Positions 35,700 through 44,615 of a DNA stretch of 64,000 bases are shown here, one piece after another. The stretch comes from Halalkalibacter okhensis (lineage in GTDB: Bacteria > Bacillota > Bacilli > Bacillales > Bacillaceae_D), in NCBI RefSeq assembly GCF_000787375.1, contig NZ_JRJU01000003.1:1-64000 (forward strand). Direction: 5' to 3'. The notes under the pieces were generated by a model that made no database searches, was not told the origin of the DNA, and saw only the letters and a program-made list of their open reading frames with translations. The translations under genes were made by a program, and so were the position numbers. Each line of letters opens with the position of its first letter. The first letter of the stretch is position 1.

Positions 35700-36812
35700 G
35701 TGATTGATATTTATCCAAAAATAACCCCTTCTCATGACCCTTGGGAAGCTTATGAAGATATAAAAGAGTTCGGTAAACTTGAACTGACGAATATTGAGTT
35801 TACAACAACGACCTTATGTAACATGCGTTGTGAGCATTGTGCAGTCGGGTATACACTGACTTCTAAAGACCCTGATCCACTGCCACTTGATTTATTAATC
35901 AAACGATTAGATGAAATCCCTACTTTACGAGCATTTAGTATTACAGGCGGGGAACCGATGCTGAATAAGCAATCCGTTGAGGAGTATGTCGTTCCCCTAT
36001 TGAAATATGCTCACAATAGAGGGGTTCGAACCCAGATTAACTCTAATTTAACACTTGATTTAAAGCGCTATGAACAAATTATTCCTTATTTGGATGTTCT
36101 TCATATTTCACACAATTATGGCAGTGTTAATGACTTTGCAGAAATTGGGTTTGCTGTCATGGATCGAAAACCGAGCTTGGAACAACGAGCAAAGTTATTT
36201 AACCGAATGATTGAAAATGCCAAAGCACTAACCAGTCAAGGAGTAATTGTTTCTGCTGAAACAATGCTGAATAAACGAACTCTTCCACACCTTGAGAAAA
36301 TTCATGAGCAGATCGTTGAAATGGGCTGCCAACGACACGAAATTCACCCTATGTATCCAAGCGATTTTGCAAGCCAATTGGAAGTGGCAACGCTTGAAGA
36401 AATTCGTTCAGGGATTCATCGTCTTTTAGATGCACGTAATAAAGACGTCTGGATGCTATTTGGTACACTTCCTTTTTATCCTTGTAGTGACGAAACGGAG
36501 GATTTGCTTTTGCAGAAACGACTTTATTCTAGCAAAAACGTAACCGTTCGAAATGACCCAGACGGAAGATCAAGACTCAATGTCAATATTTTTGATGGCA
36601 ATATTATCGTCACTGATTTTGGTGACACTCCTGCTCTAGGTAATGTTACCACCACTTCTCTCCAAGATGCTTATGCGACTTGGATGAATTCTGAGCTAGC
36701 AAAATCACTTAACTGTCACTGCCCTTCTGTACAATGCTTAGGTCCAAATGTACTTGTAAAAGACGCTTATTATAAAGATGTTGACTTCACAACAAGAAAG
36801 TCAAAGCTTTAA
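35700..36812 (+). CDS. yfkAB: Radical SAM/CxCxxxxC protein YfkAB
   Basis: A 370-residue radical S-adenosylmethionine enzyme. The cluster motif CNMRCEHC is at residues 41-48. ITGGEPML is the SAM-binding GGE motif. The C-terminal CHCPSVQC is the CxCxxxxC motif that names the family, pointing to an auxiliary metal site. It corresponds to B. subtilis yfkA/yfkB read as one gene. The ribosome site AAAGGAGT precedes a start near 35700. Reaction unknown. Confidence 0.9.
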   Translation: MIDIYPKITPSHDPWEAYEDIKEFGKLELTNIEFTTTTLCNMRCEHCAVGYTLTSKDPDPLPLDLLIKRLDEIPTLRAFSITGGEPMLNKQSVEEYVVPLLKYAHNRGVRTQINSNLTLDLKRYEQIIPYLDVLHISHNYGSVNDFAEIGFAVMDRKPSLEQRAKLFNRMIENAKALTSQGVIVSAETMLNKRTLPHLEKIHEQIVEMGCQRHEIHPMYPSDFASQLEVATLEEIRSGIHRLLDARNKDVWMLFGTLPFYPCSDETEDLLLQKRLYSSKNVTVRNDPDGRSRLNVNIFDGNIIVTDFGDTPALGNVTTTSLQDAYATWMNSELAKSLNCHCPSVQCLGPNVLVKDAYYKDVDFTTRKSKL

Positions 36813-36818
36813 TATGTA

Positions 36819-36851
36819 AGGGGGTGTCCTTGATTGTTTCGGACACCCCCT
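36819..36851. terminator. Bidirectional terminator between yfkAB and yfkD
   Basis: AGGGGGTGTCC (36819-36829) pairs perfectly with GGACACCCCCT (36841-36851) between convergent genes. Confidence 0.87.
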
Positions 36852-36858
36852 ATTCCTT

Positions 36859-37662
36859 CTATTTTGGTTGGTTGGCTGCTACAAACGTAAAGGATAGATG
36901 GTCCTGAACAGGAATCCACGCTCCAATTCCTTGTTGCGTCACATTTTTCACTTCTAACTTGCGCTTTCCACCTTTAAATGTTAAATAGACTTCTCCGTAA
37001 GTTACTTTCCCTTTTTCATTCGCAGCTGGAACATAACTATGCAAATAACCTACTTGTTTTGGGGCAACATTGTACGTGTTATTTTTTCTAGTACCTTGAC
37101 CAATCACGGTTTCAAAAGATAATGGTAAGTTTGTGTGCTCTGTCGCTTTGATCATCATCATTTTTTTGACGGCTTCACTATTTGGAATTTTTGCCGTTAA
37201 ACCACCATTTACTTTCTTTTGTTGTTCTTGGACATACGTCATTTTTTGCGGGGAACGACCTCCACGGTTATCCGCATAGTTTGTGTTTACTTTTTGATAT
37301 TCCCAGTTCACTTCCGTACCGTCTGATTCATAGGCTAGCGGCCATTCACCTAAATAAATGGAAGCTCTAAAACCTAATGCTAATTTAGAATCATTGACGG
37401 TCGATTCATTTAAGATTCGAATTAAATCTGGGTTTTCAATCGTGACTCCTGCTGAATCCAACAATTCTTTAGCCAGTTCACTCGGCTGTAAATAAGGTAA
37501 ATCTTGTGTTGGATTTGTGTACGTGTTTTCTTTTGAAATCTTCAGAACGGAATCAGGAATTTTAAATCCTTTTTCTTCTTTCTTCCCTTCACCTTCTGCA
37601 AAAACTTGTGTGGACACAGACAGTAAAAAGATCGCAAGAAACGCTATAATTACTCGTTTCAT
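36859..37662 (-). CDS. yfkD: YfkD family secreted protein
   Basis: A 267-residue exported protein with a signal peptide ending at VFAEGEG (about residue 24). It matches the YfkD family of Bacillus, with SVLKISKENTYTNPTQDLPYLQPSE, FRASIYLGEWPL, and NWEYQKVNTNYADNRGG. No lipobox and no enzymatic motif are visible. AGGAGGAATAC precedes the ATG. It neighbours yfkAB as in B. subtilis. Function unknown, presumably at the cell surface. Confidence 0.88.
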   Translation of the reverse strand: MKRVIIAFLAIFLLSVSTQVFAEGEGKKEEKGFKIPDSVLKISKENTYTNPTQDLPYLQPSELAKELLDSAGVTIENPDLIRILNESTVNDSKLALGFRASIYLGEWPLAYESDGTEVNWEYQKVNTNYADNRGGRSPQKMTYVQEQQKKVNGGLTAKIPNSEAVKKMMMIKATEHTNLPLSFETVIGQGTRKNNTYNVAPKQVGYLHSYVPAANEKGKVTYGEVYLTFKGGKRKLEVKNVTQQGIGAWIPVQDHLSFTFVAANQPK

Positions 37663-37813
37663 TTGTATTCCTCCTCATTTCAATTAGGGACAATGTTGTT
37701 TTTTATAGTGTGATCATAGAGACAAATATTATCCATCTCTACCGGATGCTTTATTTTTTTGGTAACGTAAATGATGTAGCGCTAAACGAATTTGCCCATT
37801 ATAGGAGGTTTTT

Positions 37814-38620
37814 ATGAAACGAGTACATCTTCTTTTTATCGGTGCGGGGCCAATGGCCGAGGCCATCTTTGCAGGGGTCCTTCAACATAGGCCAGAAATG
37901 GCCATTACAGTCTCAAATAATAAGGATACGAATAGGTTAGAACAATTAAAGAACCATTATAATATTGAAACCACAAGCAACTGGAAAGAGACGGTTACAG
38001 AAGTCGATGTTATTGTCCTTGCGTGTCCCCCTTCTGCACATCCAGACGTCTTAGAACAGTTACATCCTCTTCTAAAAAAGGACCAACTTATTGTTACAGT
38101 TGCTGCTGGGATCGGCCCATCTAGCTTAGAAGCCGCCTTGCCTAAAGGAACAGCAACAGCATGGCTCATGCCAAACACTTCAGCAGATGTGGGCAAGTCC
38201 ATGTCGATTTATGCTTTTGGAGAAGATGTAACAGAAGAACATAAAAAGGTTTTCACATCGATCGCCTCAGCAATTGGACATGCCCAGGAGCTTACAGAAG
38301 AGCAGGTTCACAACTTAACAGCTGTTACAGGGAGCGCTCCTGCCTTTTTATATTACTTTGTGGAAGCACTTGAACAAGCTGCTACTTCTTATGGAATCAC
38401 ATCAGAACAAGCCCGAAAATTAGTGATCGAAATGGTGATCGGGAGTGCTGCGATGCTAGAGAAATACCGTGACCCTAAAGGGTTACGAGCAAATGTGACA
38501 TCCCCCGGTGGAGCGACTGCTGCAGGAATAGCATCATTAGATGAGAATGGCTTTACCGACTCTCTTATGAAAGCCATACATGCAACAAACAAACGAGCCA
38601 AAGAACTTGGTTCATCCTAA
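37814..38620 (+). CDS. proC: Pyrroline-5-carboxylate reductase
   Basis: A 268-residue NADPH-dependent enzyme catalysing the last step of proline synthesis. The N-terminal Rossmann motif is LLFIGAGPMAEAI. The C-terminal helical domain has the family signature, VTGSAPAFLYYFVEAL and RANVTSPGGATAAGI. Bacillus species carry several P5C reductases (ProG, ProH, ProI), and which one this is cannot be fixed, so the symbol is generic. Proline is also an osmoprotectant, which suits an ectoine producer. TAGGAGG precedes the ATG. Confidence 0.88.
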   Translation: MKRVHLLFIGAGPMAEAIFAGVLQHRPEMAITVSNNKDTNRLEQLKNHYNIETTSNWKETVTEVDVIVLACPPSAHPDVLEQLHPLLKKDQLIVTVAAGIGPSSLEAALPKGTATAWLMPNTSADVGKSMSIYAFGEDVTEEHKKVFTSIASAIGHAQELTEEQVHNLTAVTGSAPAFLYYFVEALEQAATSYGITSEQARKLVIEMVIGSAAMLEKYRDPKGLRANVTSPGGATAAGIASLDENGFTDSLMKAIHATNKRAKELGSS

Positions 38621-38631
38621 TTTCTTAAAAA

Positions 38632-38665
38632 AAGAGCCGACCTTAAATGATAAGGTCAGGCTCTT
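38632..38665. terminator. Bidirectional terminator
   Basis: AAGAGCC.GACCTTA pairs with TAAGGTC.GGCTCTT between the P5C reductase gene and the convergent membrane protein gene. Confidence 0.85.
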
Positions 38666-38673
38666 CTCCACTA

Positions 38674-39285
38674 TTAGACCGCTTTCCAATTAAGTCTCTT
38701 TTCAAAGCGAGGATAAAACCATTGAATTAATGGACCAATAGCAAACGTCACAATCAGTGTTCCAATCCCAATTGGTCCACCTACGAAAAATGCTGCTGCT
38801 AAGGCGGTTACCTCTGAAATGGTTTTAGCAACCATGATTTTCACACCCAAAACATCCCTTAAAGCAAACATAAGTCCATCAATAGGAATTAAAGCAAACT
38901 TAGCCTGCATATACATCGATGCTCCGCAAGCAAGAACCACAACTCCTACTAACAAAGTAGCCATTTGATAGAAAAAGCCATTCACCAATGTGTCTGGAAA
39001 GACAATTAATAACCAAAAATCAATAAAATAACCTAATATTAAAATTGTAATGAGTGACACAAAAACGGGTTTAGACTTCGTTAGCAAGGAATTAATGATA
39101 ATGAGAATAATCCCCACAAAAATAACCCAATTCCCAACGGAAAATGGAGTCATATGCGAAAGCCCCACATTTAATGCATCCCATGCACCTGCTCCTAGCC
39201 CCGCTAATATCGTTAAGGTCACACCAAACGACACGATCATTAACCCAAATATATAACTGAAGGCTCTAATATATACTGACTTCAT
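38674..39285 (-). CDS. YczE/YyaS/YitT family membrane protein
   Basis: A 203-residue protein with about five membrane helices. The sequence GLGAGAWDALNVGLSH and the later PIDGLMFALRDVLG are typical of the YczE/YitT-like integral membrane family, whose function is unknown; YczE affects lipopeptide production in B. subtilis. Terminated by the hairpin shared with proC. The structured repeat copy D lies upstream of its promoter. Confidence 0.82.
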   Translation of the reverse strand: MKSVYIRAFSYIFGLMIVSFGVTLTILAGLGAGAWDALNVGLSHMTPFSVGNWVIFVGIILIIINSLLTKSKPVFVSLITILILGYFIDFWLLIVFPDTLVNGFFYQMATLLVGVVVLACGASMYMQAKFALIPIDGLMFALRDVLGVKIMVAKTISEVTALAAAFFVGGPIGIGTLIVTFAIGPLIQWFYPRFEKRLNWKAV

Positions 39286-39334
39286 TTCCTTTATTCCTCT
39301 ATTCTACTTTTATCTAGGCATTTCGTAATTATTG

Positions 39335-39490
39335 TTGCTGTGAAGAAACGGTTTTTCTCGTAGTGCAATGGAGCGGAAGTCACTCGACTCCTGTGGGATA
39401 AAGAGGTAGGGTCGAGACCCACAGGCGCAGCCGAGGAGGCTCGACACCTCCTTGCAGGTGCGAGTGGCTGGAGCGCAATGGAACGAACAC
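39335..39490. repeat. GC-rich structured repeat, copy D
   Basis: Closing arms GTCACTCG (39379-39386) and CGAGTGGC (39461-39468) pair with one G-U. Inside, CCTGTGGG pairs with CCCACAGG and GAGGAGGCT faces ACCTCCTT. The element and its flanks match copy E over about 150 bases in the opposite orientation. The pairing pattern resembles a closing stem with two hairpins. Confidence 0.88.
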
Positions 39491-39532
39491 GTTCCCCATA
39501 AAATCAACAATGTATACGAAAACATCCTTTAT

Positions 39533-40912
39533 CTAAGAATCTTGCTTTTCTTCCTTTTTCGCCGTGTTTTCTTCAATATTTTCACTTATCTTTCGCCAAT
39601 TTCCGAGGAAATAGTAGCCACCGGCAATGAAACTACTAATTATGAAGCTAACTCCCATCCCTAAAGCAATCCCACTTTCCCCTAACCAAGCGGAAAATAT
39701 CGCTGTTAATGGATAGCGTAAAATCCAGAATGAAATAATATTTAAAATTAATACAGGAAACATCGCACCCGCTGCTCTTGCGATTCCGTTAAGGACAAAG
39801 TTCACTCCTAAAAAAGGATAAAAGAACGCGACGGTCTTCACATACATGGTCCCAAACTGAACCGTTTCTTCATCTTGGACAAACATCCGGATAAAAGCTT
39901 CTGCACCAAAATAGACAATGGCACTAATGAACAAAGAAATAACTACAATTAGCAGCAAAGCTTGTTTAGCTATTTCATTTACTCGTCCCCATAGCTTCGC
40001 CCCTATGTTTTGCCCTGCCATACTATTAACAGCCGCTCCTAAAGTAAGCGCTGGAAGCATAATGAGACTATCTAATCTCTGTGCCGCCCCAAATCCAGCA
40101 ACCACTTCCTCACCAAAACTAGTCACTACCGTCATAATAGCCAAAATCCCACCTGATATGGCCATCATCGATAACCCAGCAGGCAGTCCCATCTTAAATA
40201 AAATGAGAAAATACCTTTTCTCCGGAAGGGTGGGGATTTGAAACGGAACATTGGCTCGATGAATGGAATACCATAATCCATAAACAAATGCAGTACCTTG
40301 AGAAATAATCGTTGCATACGCTGCCCCCTCTATTCCCCACTGAAATACATGGATAAATAGGGGGTCTAATAGTGCATTAAGAATTACAGCAATGATAATA
40401 AAGCGAATCGGTGTGCGACTGTCTCCTAATGCTCTTAAAACTGTACCGATAAAATTATACCCAAATAAAAATAAGATCCCGACAAAGTTAATTTGCAAAT
40501 AAGACCTGGCTAAAGGCAACATCTCATCCGGTGTCCCCATAAAGCGTAAAATGGTTCCTGAAAATAAAAAGCCAATTAGTCCAAGTAAAATAGCTAATGT
40601 TCCTAATACAAATACAAACGCATTCAGAGAATCTTTTAATCCTTCCTCATCATTAGCCCCTCTCCTTTGACTAATCACTGTCAATGTTGCACTATTAATC
40701 CCTATTATAAAAGAGAGCGTTGTGAAAACAACTGTTGCTGAAATAGTAATAGCACCTAATGCACTAGGTCCTAATAAATTTCCCACCCATAATGAATCAA
40801 TAAATTGATAAGATGTCTGGAGCAAATTAGTCAAAAAAATAGGCCAAGAAAAAAGAATCATTTTCCTCATAATTTCGCCATTCGTAAAATCCATCTGCTT
40901 TGATTGTGACAT
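39533..40912 (-). CDS. MATE family efflux transporter
   Basis: A 459-residue membrane protein with twelve predicted helices, belonging to the NorM/DinF multidrug and toxin extrusion family. Typical segments include FSWPIFLTNLLQTSYQFIDSLWVGN at the N-terminus, and GAAQRLDSLIMLPALTLGAAVNSMAGQNIGA near residue 270. It exports cationic drugs or metabolites by Na+ or H+ antiport; the substrate cannot be predicted. It ends with a charged tail rich in Glu and Lys. Confidence 0.9.
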   Translation of the reverse strand: MSQSKQMDFTNGEIMRKMILFSWPIFLTNLLQTSYQFIDSLWVGNLLGPSALGAITISATVVFTTLSFIIGINSATLTVISQRRGANDEEGLKDSLNAFVFVLGTLAILLGLIGFLFSGTILRFMGTPDEMLPLARSYLQINFVGILFLFGYNFIGTVLRALGDSRTPIRFIIIAVILNALLDPLFIHVFQWGIEGAAYATIISQGTAFVYGLWYSIHRANVPFQIPTLPEKRYFLILFKMGLPAGLSMMAISGGILAIMTVVTSFGEEVVAGFGAAQRLDSLIMLPALTLGAAVNSMAGQNIGAKLWGRVNEIAKQALLLIVVISLFISAIVYFGAEAFIRMFVQDEETVQFGTMYVKTVAFFYPFLGVNFVLNGIARAAGAMFPVLILNIISFWILRYPLTAIFSAWLGESGIALGMGVSFIISSFIAGGYYFLGNWRKISENIEENTAKKEEKQDS

Positions 40913-40944
40913 GCTAATCCCCTTCTTCTTCTAAAAACAAAAAA

Positions 40945-40995
40945 GAAAACACCACTCTTAAGTTGTATAAACTTCGTATAAGTCGCGGTGTTTTC
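40945..40995 (-). terminator. Terminator after the OsmC-like gene
   Basis: GAAAACACC (40945-40953) pairs with GGTGTTTTC (40987-40995), about 100 bases below the OsmC stop, with T residues on the minus strand. Confidence 0.7.
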
Positions 40996-41096
40996 CACTT
41001 GAAATGTGAGTGACAACGGCTGCTAATCGGCGAGCAAGCTAAAAATAAGCTTGCCCTTAAGGAATGTCAATATCCCTTTTGGATGCCTCTATCATA

Positions 41097-41477
41097 CTAC
41101 ATACATTCAAATGACTCTGTAATCCGAATTGAATCTTTTACTGATTGGTAGATAGGACAATTTTTTCTAGTCAATTCAAAGATCTTTTCTAGTTTCTCTT
41201 CTGTCGTATTCACCTGAAACAACTTAAAATGTAAATGAATATCCGTTACTTCATTTGCTCCAGCTTCATTTCTTTTCACGTCTGCTTGGATACGAATATC
41301 ATCATAAGAGATTCGTTTCTTTTCTAATATCTTTCTAAGAACCCCTCCACTGCAAACGGCGACAGAGGAAACAAGAAGTTGATAGGGGCGAAACCCAAAT
41401 TTTGCATTTCCAGAAACCTCTAACTCCCCAAATTCCAAATCGGTAACAAAGCTATTTTCCTTCATTTTATATTCCAT
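41097..41477 (-). CDS. OsmC family protein
   Basis: A 126-residue member of the OsmC/Ohr superfamily of thiol-dependent hydroperoxidases. The two conserved cysteines are in SVAVCSGGVLRKIL and TRKNCPIYQSVKDS. GFRPYQLLVSSVA is the usual motif ahead of the first. Members reduce organic hydroperoxides, though this subgroup (YhfA-like) is not well characterised. ATG 41477 is nine bases after GGAGG; the ATG at 41483 is too close to it. Confidence 0.83.
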   Translation of the reverse strand: MEYKMKENSFVTDLEFGELEVSGNAKFGFRPYQLLVSSVAVCSGGVLRKILEKKRISYDDIRIQADVKRNEAGANEVTDIHLHFKLFQVNTTEEKLEKIFELTRKNCPIYQSVKDSIRITESFECM

Positions 41478-41704
41478 TTTCATACGCCTCCTTTTCTACA
41501 CGTATTTTATTGTAACAGCCTCTTATCCTAACGTCATGTTCTAATGATAAATTACATATGGTCTTCTTAAGAAGAAGAAGCTACAATAGATAACGTCTTA
41601 GAAATAAGAAGTCCGTTTTCTTAGGATCTGTTTCTCTACGCAAGCACGCAACGTGCAAGCAATTGGTGCAATTTCACAGCACTGAAAAAGGTGAGGTTTT
41701 TTCA

Positions 41705-42856
41705 ATGAATCGTTTTCGTTTTTGGATATTAGTTAGTATTGTAGCTATTAGCGGATTTAGTCAAGGAATGCTCCTCCCACTTATCTCTGTTATTTTTGAA
41801 CAGGACGGGATTTCAGCCACTTTAAATGGATTAAATGCAACTGCCCTTTATATTGGCATATTGATCGTCTCTCCTTTTATGGAACCTCCTCTTAGGAAGT
41901 TTGGTTACAAGCCGATCATTATCATAGGGGGATTACTAGTCATTATCGCCCTAGCCCTTTTTCCTTTATGGAAGTCATTTTGGTTTTGGTTTTTCTTAAG
42001 GCTCTGTATTGGGATAGGAGACAATGCCCTTCATTTTGGTACGCAAACATGGATTACATCGGCATCTCCTAAAGAAAAAAGAGGCCGTAACATTAGTATT
42101 TATGGGCTTTTCTTTGGCATCGGATTTGCCGTTGGGCCACTCATGACTCCTTTAATTTATATTAATGAAGCGTTGCCGTTTATTCTTTCTGCTAGTCTTT
42201 GTTTGATCGCTTGGTTATTTTTATTTGCTCTACATAATGAATTCCCTGAAAAGGGCATTGAACTGACTTCTTTTAAAGATACAGCCAGTCGATTTAAGAA
42301 AACATTATCGTATTCGTGGGTCGCTTTGTTACCAGCATTAGGCTATGGTTTTTTAGAGGCATCATTAAATGGAAGCTTTCCTGTTTACGGTTTACGAATT
42401 GGACTTGATGTAACCTATGTTTCCATTCTTTTAGTTTCATTTGCGATTGGAGGCATTGTCTTTCAACTGCCTCTTGGCATATTAAGTGACAAATACGGCA
42501 GAAAACGAATCCTAACATTTATATTAGCTTCTGGTAGTTTTATCTTTTTTATTGCTAGTTTTCTTGAGCAGTCGATTTTTGCTCTTGCCATTTGTCTTTT
42601 TGTAGGGGGGATGTTAGTTGGTTCAACCTTTTCTCTTGGAATCAGTTATATGACTGATCTAACACCAAAATCTCTACTGCCTACAGGGAATATCCTATGT
42701 GGGGTTGCCTTTAGTATTGGAAGTCTCTTGGGGCCTTATTCGGGTGGTTTATTTATTCAATTTTTCAGCGGTGTTAGCTTCTTTTTCATCATTAGTGCCA
42801 TGTTATTTCTTGTCTTTCTATTTGTCTTCGTTCACAAACAAAATGTCGTAAATTAG
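41705..42856 (+). CDS. yfkF: MFS transporter (YfkF-like)
   Basis: A 383-residue major facilitator with twelve predicted helices. After the start it reads MNRFRFWILVSIVAISGFSQGMLLPLIS, and it has the central-loop motif ILSDKYGRKRILTF. It resembles YfkF of B. subtilis, a putative drug exporter in the same yfk region. ATG 41705 is eight bases after AGGTGAGG; the frame is open 14 codons further upstream without support. Substrate unknown. Confidence 0.85.
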   Translation: MNRFRFWILVSIVAISGFSQGMLLPLISVIFEQDGISATLNGLNATALYIGILIVSPFMEPPLRKFGYKPIIIIGGLLVIIALALFPLWKSFWFWFFLRLCIGIGDNALHFGTQTWITSASPKEKRGRNISIYGLFFGIGFAVGPLMTPLIYINEALPFILSASLCLIAWLFLFALHNEFPEKGIELTSFKDTASRFKKTLSYSWVALLPALGYGFLEASLNGSFPVYGLRIGLDVTYVSILLVSFAIGGIVFQLPLGILSDKYGRKRILTFILASGSFIFFIASFLEQSIFALAICLFVGGMLVGSTFSLGISYMTDLTPKSLLPTGNILCGVAFSIGSLLGPYSGGLFIQFFSGVSFFFIISAMLFLVFLFVFVHKQNVVN

Positions 42857-42875
42857 TTGTCTTTGACTGTAAAAA

Positions 42876-42910
42876 GGGGTGTCGCTAATTTAACCTTTAG
42901 CGTGCACCCC
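42876..42910. terminator. Terminator after the MFS gene
   Basis: GGGGTG.CGCTAA pairs with TTAGCG..CACCCC, 20 bases after the MFS stop. Confidence 0.75.
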
Positions 42911-42978
42911 AAAAGTAATATAGCAAGGCCGCTATATGTGTGATTCACTAAACGGTTTCCTGCTGCTACTTATGTAGT

Positions 42979-43317
42979 TTATCTCAAACTTTTTAAATCA
43001 TCAGCTGCTTCTTTCGTTGCTTTAACAATTTCTTCGGAGCTTTCTTTTAAATGTGAAGCTGTTTCTCCAATTATCTTAACGTCCCTTGAAATGTCTCTTA
43101 CGACAGATGATACTTCATTAGCAGTCGTTCTAACTTGGTCTACGATCTGTTCGCGGTTGTCTCTCACAAATTGAACGGCATTCCCCGTTTCTTCCTTAAG
43201 CTTTCGAAGCTCTTCCAACATTTTGGTTCTCCATTCTTTCTTGGCTAGAACAACCGAAATTAAAATGACAGCAAAGATCCAGATCAATTTAAACGAATTG
43301 GTTTTTTTCTGCTCCAT
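42979..43317 (-). CDS. YtxH-like membrane-anchored coiled protein
   Basis: A 112-residue protein with one N-terminal membrane helix (LIWIFAVILISVVLA) followed by an 85-residue charged helix (KMLEELRKLKEETGNAVQFV, then repeated Val/Asp/Glu-rich heptads). This is the layout of the YtxH/YtxG general-stress family. ATG 43317 follows GAGGAGGA; the longer frame adds ten basic residues without support. Function unknown. Confidence 0.75.
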   Translation of the reverse strand: MEQKKTNSFKLIWIFAVILISVVLAKKEWRTKMLEELRKLKEETGNAVQFVRDNREQIVDQVRTTANEVSSVVRDISRDVKIIGETASHLKESSEEIVKATKEAADDLKSLR

Positions 43318-43412
43318 TTTGCTCCTCCTCTTTATCAGTCTTAACATTATTTTACCAAGAAAGAGAAAGAAAAGGAAAGGATAGTGTTAGACTACTTTTC
43401 ATGAATGATTAG

Positions 43413-44372
43413 TCATTCATTTTCAAAAAGAAATAAACCATCCTTTTCTTTAACCATAACTTCCTTTTGTTCTAATAGGAGATCCAGATGACCAAATGTT
43501 TCAGAGAATGTCAAATCTGGTTGTTTTAGATGCTTTTCTTTAAATAACTCATAACTAATTTCGCTAGCTGTGAGTTGCCTCGTTGAAATGATATCTTTAA
43601 TAACTTGAGCTCTTCTACTATGCCCTTCTAGTCTAGCATCCACTAACATGTTCACATTATTAATGACTTCTCCATGTCCTGGTAGAAGAAGAGTTATATT
43701 TAAATCCTTTACTAATTGTAACGACTTTCGATATTGTAGCAACGTTTTAGGTCGTATTTCACCGTTCATCGGTGCTTCAAGTAGAGCATTTGATGAAATA
43801 GAAGCCAATAACACATCTGCCCCTATGGCTAATTGATCGTGTTCACGGACAATCATAATATGATTTTGAGCATGACCTGGCACTTCTTTTACTCTCCAAC
43901 CTGGCAGGCCTGGTACTTCGTCATCATGCTTCACAATAACACCGAGTTCGGCTGGTTCAATAAAGTCCATATAGGATTGACTTGCACGTTCAATCTTGCT
44001 GACCAACTCATGTGGTAAGCCATTCTTTACATACAAATCTGTTAAAAACTGTTTACACTTGTTAAAGAATGCTTGATCCTTATTTAACCAAGGCTCTAAG
44101 AACCGATGGCCAATCAATGTTGCGTGTTTAAATAAACTCGCAAGTCCAATATGATCTGGATGATGATGGGACAAGATCACCTGATCAATATCTTCTATTT
44201 TGTATCCTAGATTGTAAAGCTGTTGTATTACTTCATTTTTCCCTTCACTTGTAAGCGGACCTGTATCAACAAGGGTAAGAGATCGCCCACAAATTAAATA
44301 TACATGGACAGGCCCAACTAAAAACGGCGTTGGAATCGTTAGTTGATGAATGGTTTCTGCACAAACAGTCAA
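43413..44372 (-). CDS. MBL-fold metallo-hydrolase
   Basis: A 319-residue metallo-beta-lactamase-fold protein. The zinc motif HxHxDH appears as LSHHHPDHIG. Other ligands are in VKEVPGHAQNHIM, GADVLLA, and LLLPGHGEVI. After the hydrolase core (about residues 1-215) comes a small winged-helix-like C-terminal domain typical of the lactamase-B2/BLACT_WH group. Such enzymes hydrolyse thioesters or glyoxalase-type substrates. Stands alone, facing left. Substrate unknown. Confidence 0.85.
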   Translation of the reverse strand: MTVCAETIHQLTIPTPFLVGPVHVYLICGRSLTLVDTGPLTSEGKNEVIQQLYNLGYKIEDIDQVILSHHHPDHIGLASLFKHATLIGHRFLEPWLNKDQAFFNKCKQFLTDLYVKNGLPHELVSKIERASQSYMDFIEPAELGVIVKHDDEVPGLPGWRVKEVPGHAQNHIMIVREHDQLAIGADVLLASISSNALLEAPMNGEIRPKTLLQYRKSLQLVKDLNITLLLPGHGEVINNVNMLVDARLEGHSRRAQVIKDIISTRQLTASEISYELFKEKHLKQPDLTFSETFGHLDLLLEQKEVMVKEKDGLFLFENE

Positions 44373-44468
44373 TGGATGAACCTCCTTTTACAAACTCACA
44401 CTAGTAAACACGTAGAAAGATGCTTCCAAAAAAAAAGAGTACGCCTAATAGACATTCTCTTATCATTA

Positions 44469-44615
44469 CTAATTATATGCTTGTGTTAAAAAGACATCTG
44501 TTTCTTCTTTTTCAAAGCCTTCATGTCCAGATTTTTTTAGTTCGTTTAATTCACTAGCTAAACGATCTAACTTCTTTTGCATTTCTTCAATCATTTTTTT
44601 CTCTGAAACAGTCAT
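44469..44615 (-). CDS. Small acidic helical peptide, unknown
   Basis: A 48-codon frame beginning MTVSEKKMIEEMQKKLDRLA and ending DVFLTQAYN. The ribosome site GAGAGGGAAG lies correctly ahead of the ATG at 44615. It is predicted to be one amphipathic, possibly coiled-coil helix. I do not recognise a family. It lies between the metallo-hydrolase and the DnaA-box cluster. Confidence 0.6.
   Translation of the reverse strand: MTVSEKKMIEEMQKKLDRLASELNELKKSGHEGFEKEETDVFLTQAYN

Noticed and set aside
41640-41704. Riboswitch before the MFS gene at 41705
   Set aside because: GCAATTGGTGC recalls part of the GNAT leader, but no stable set of hairpins or known consensus is visible, so it is probably coincidence.
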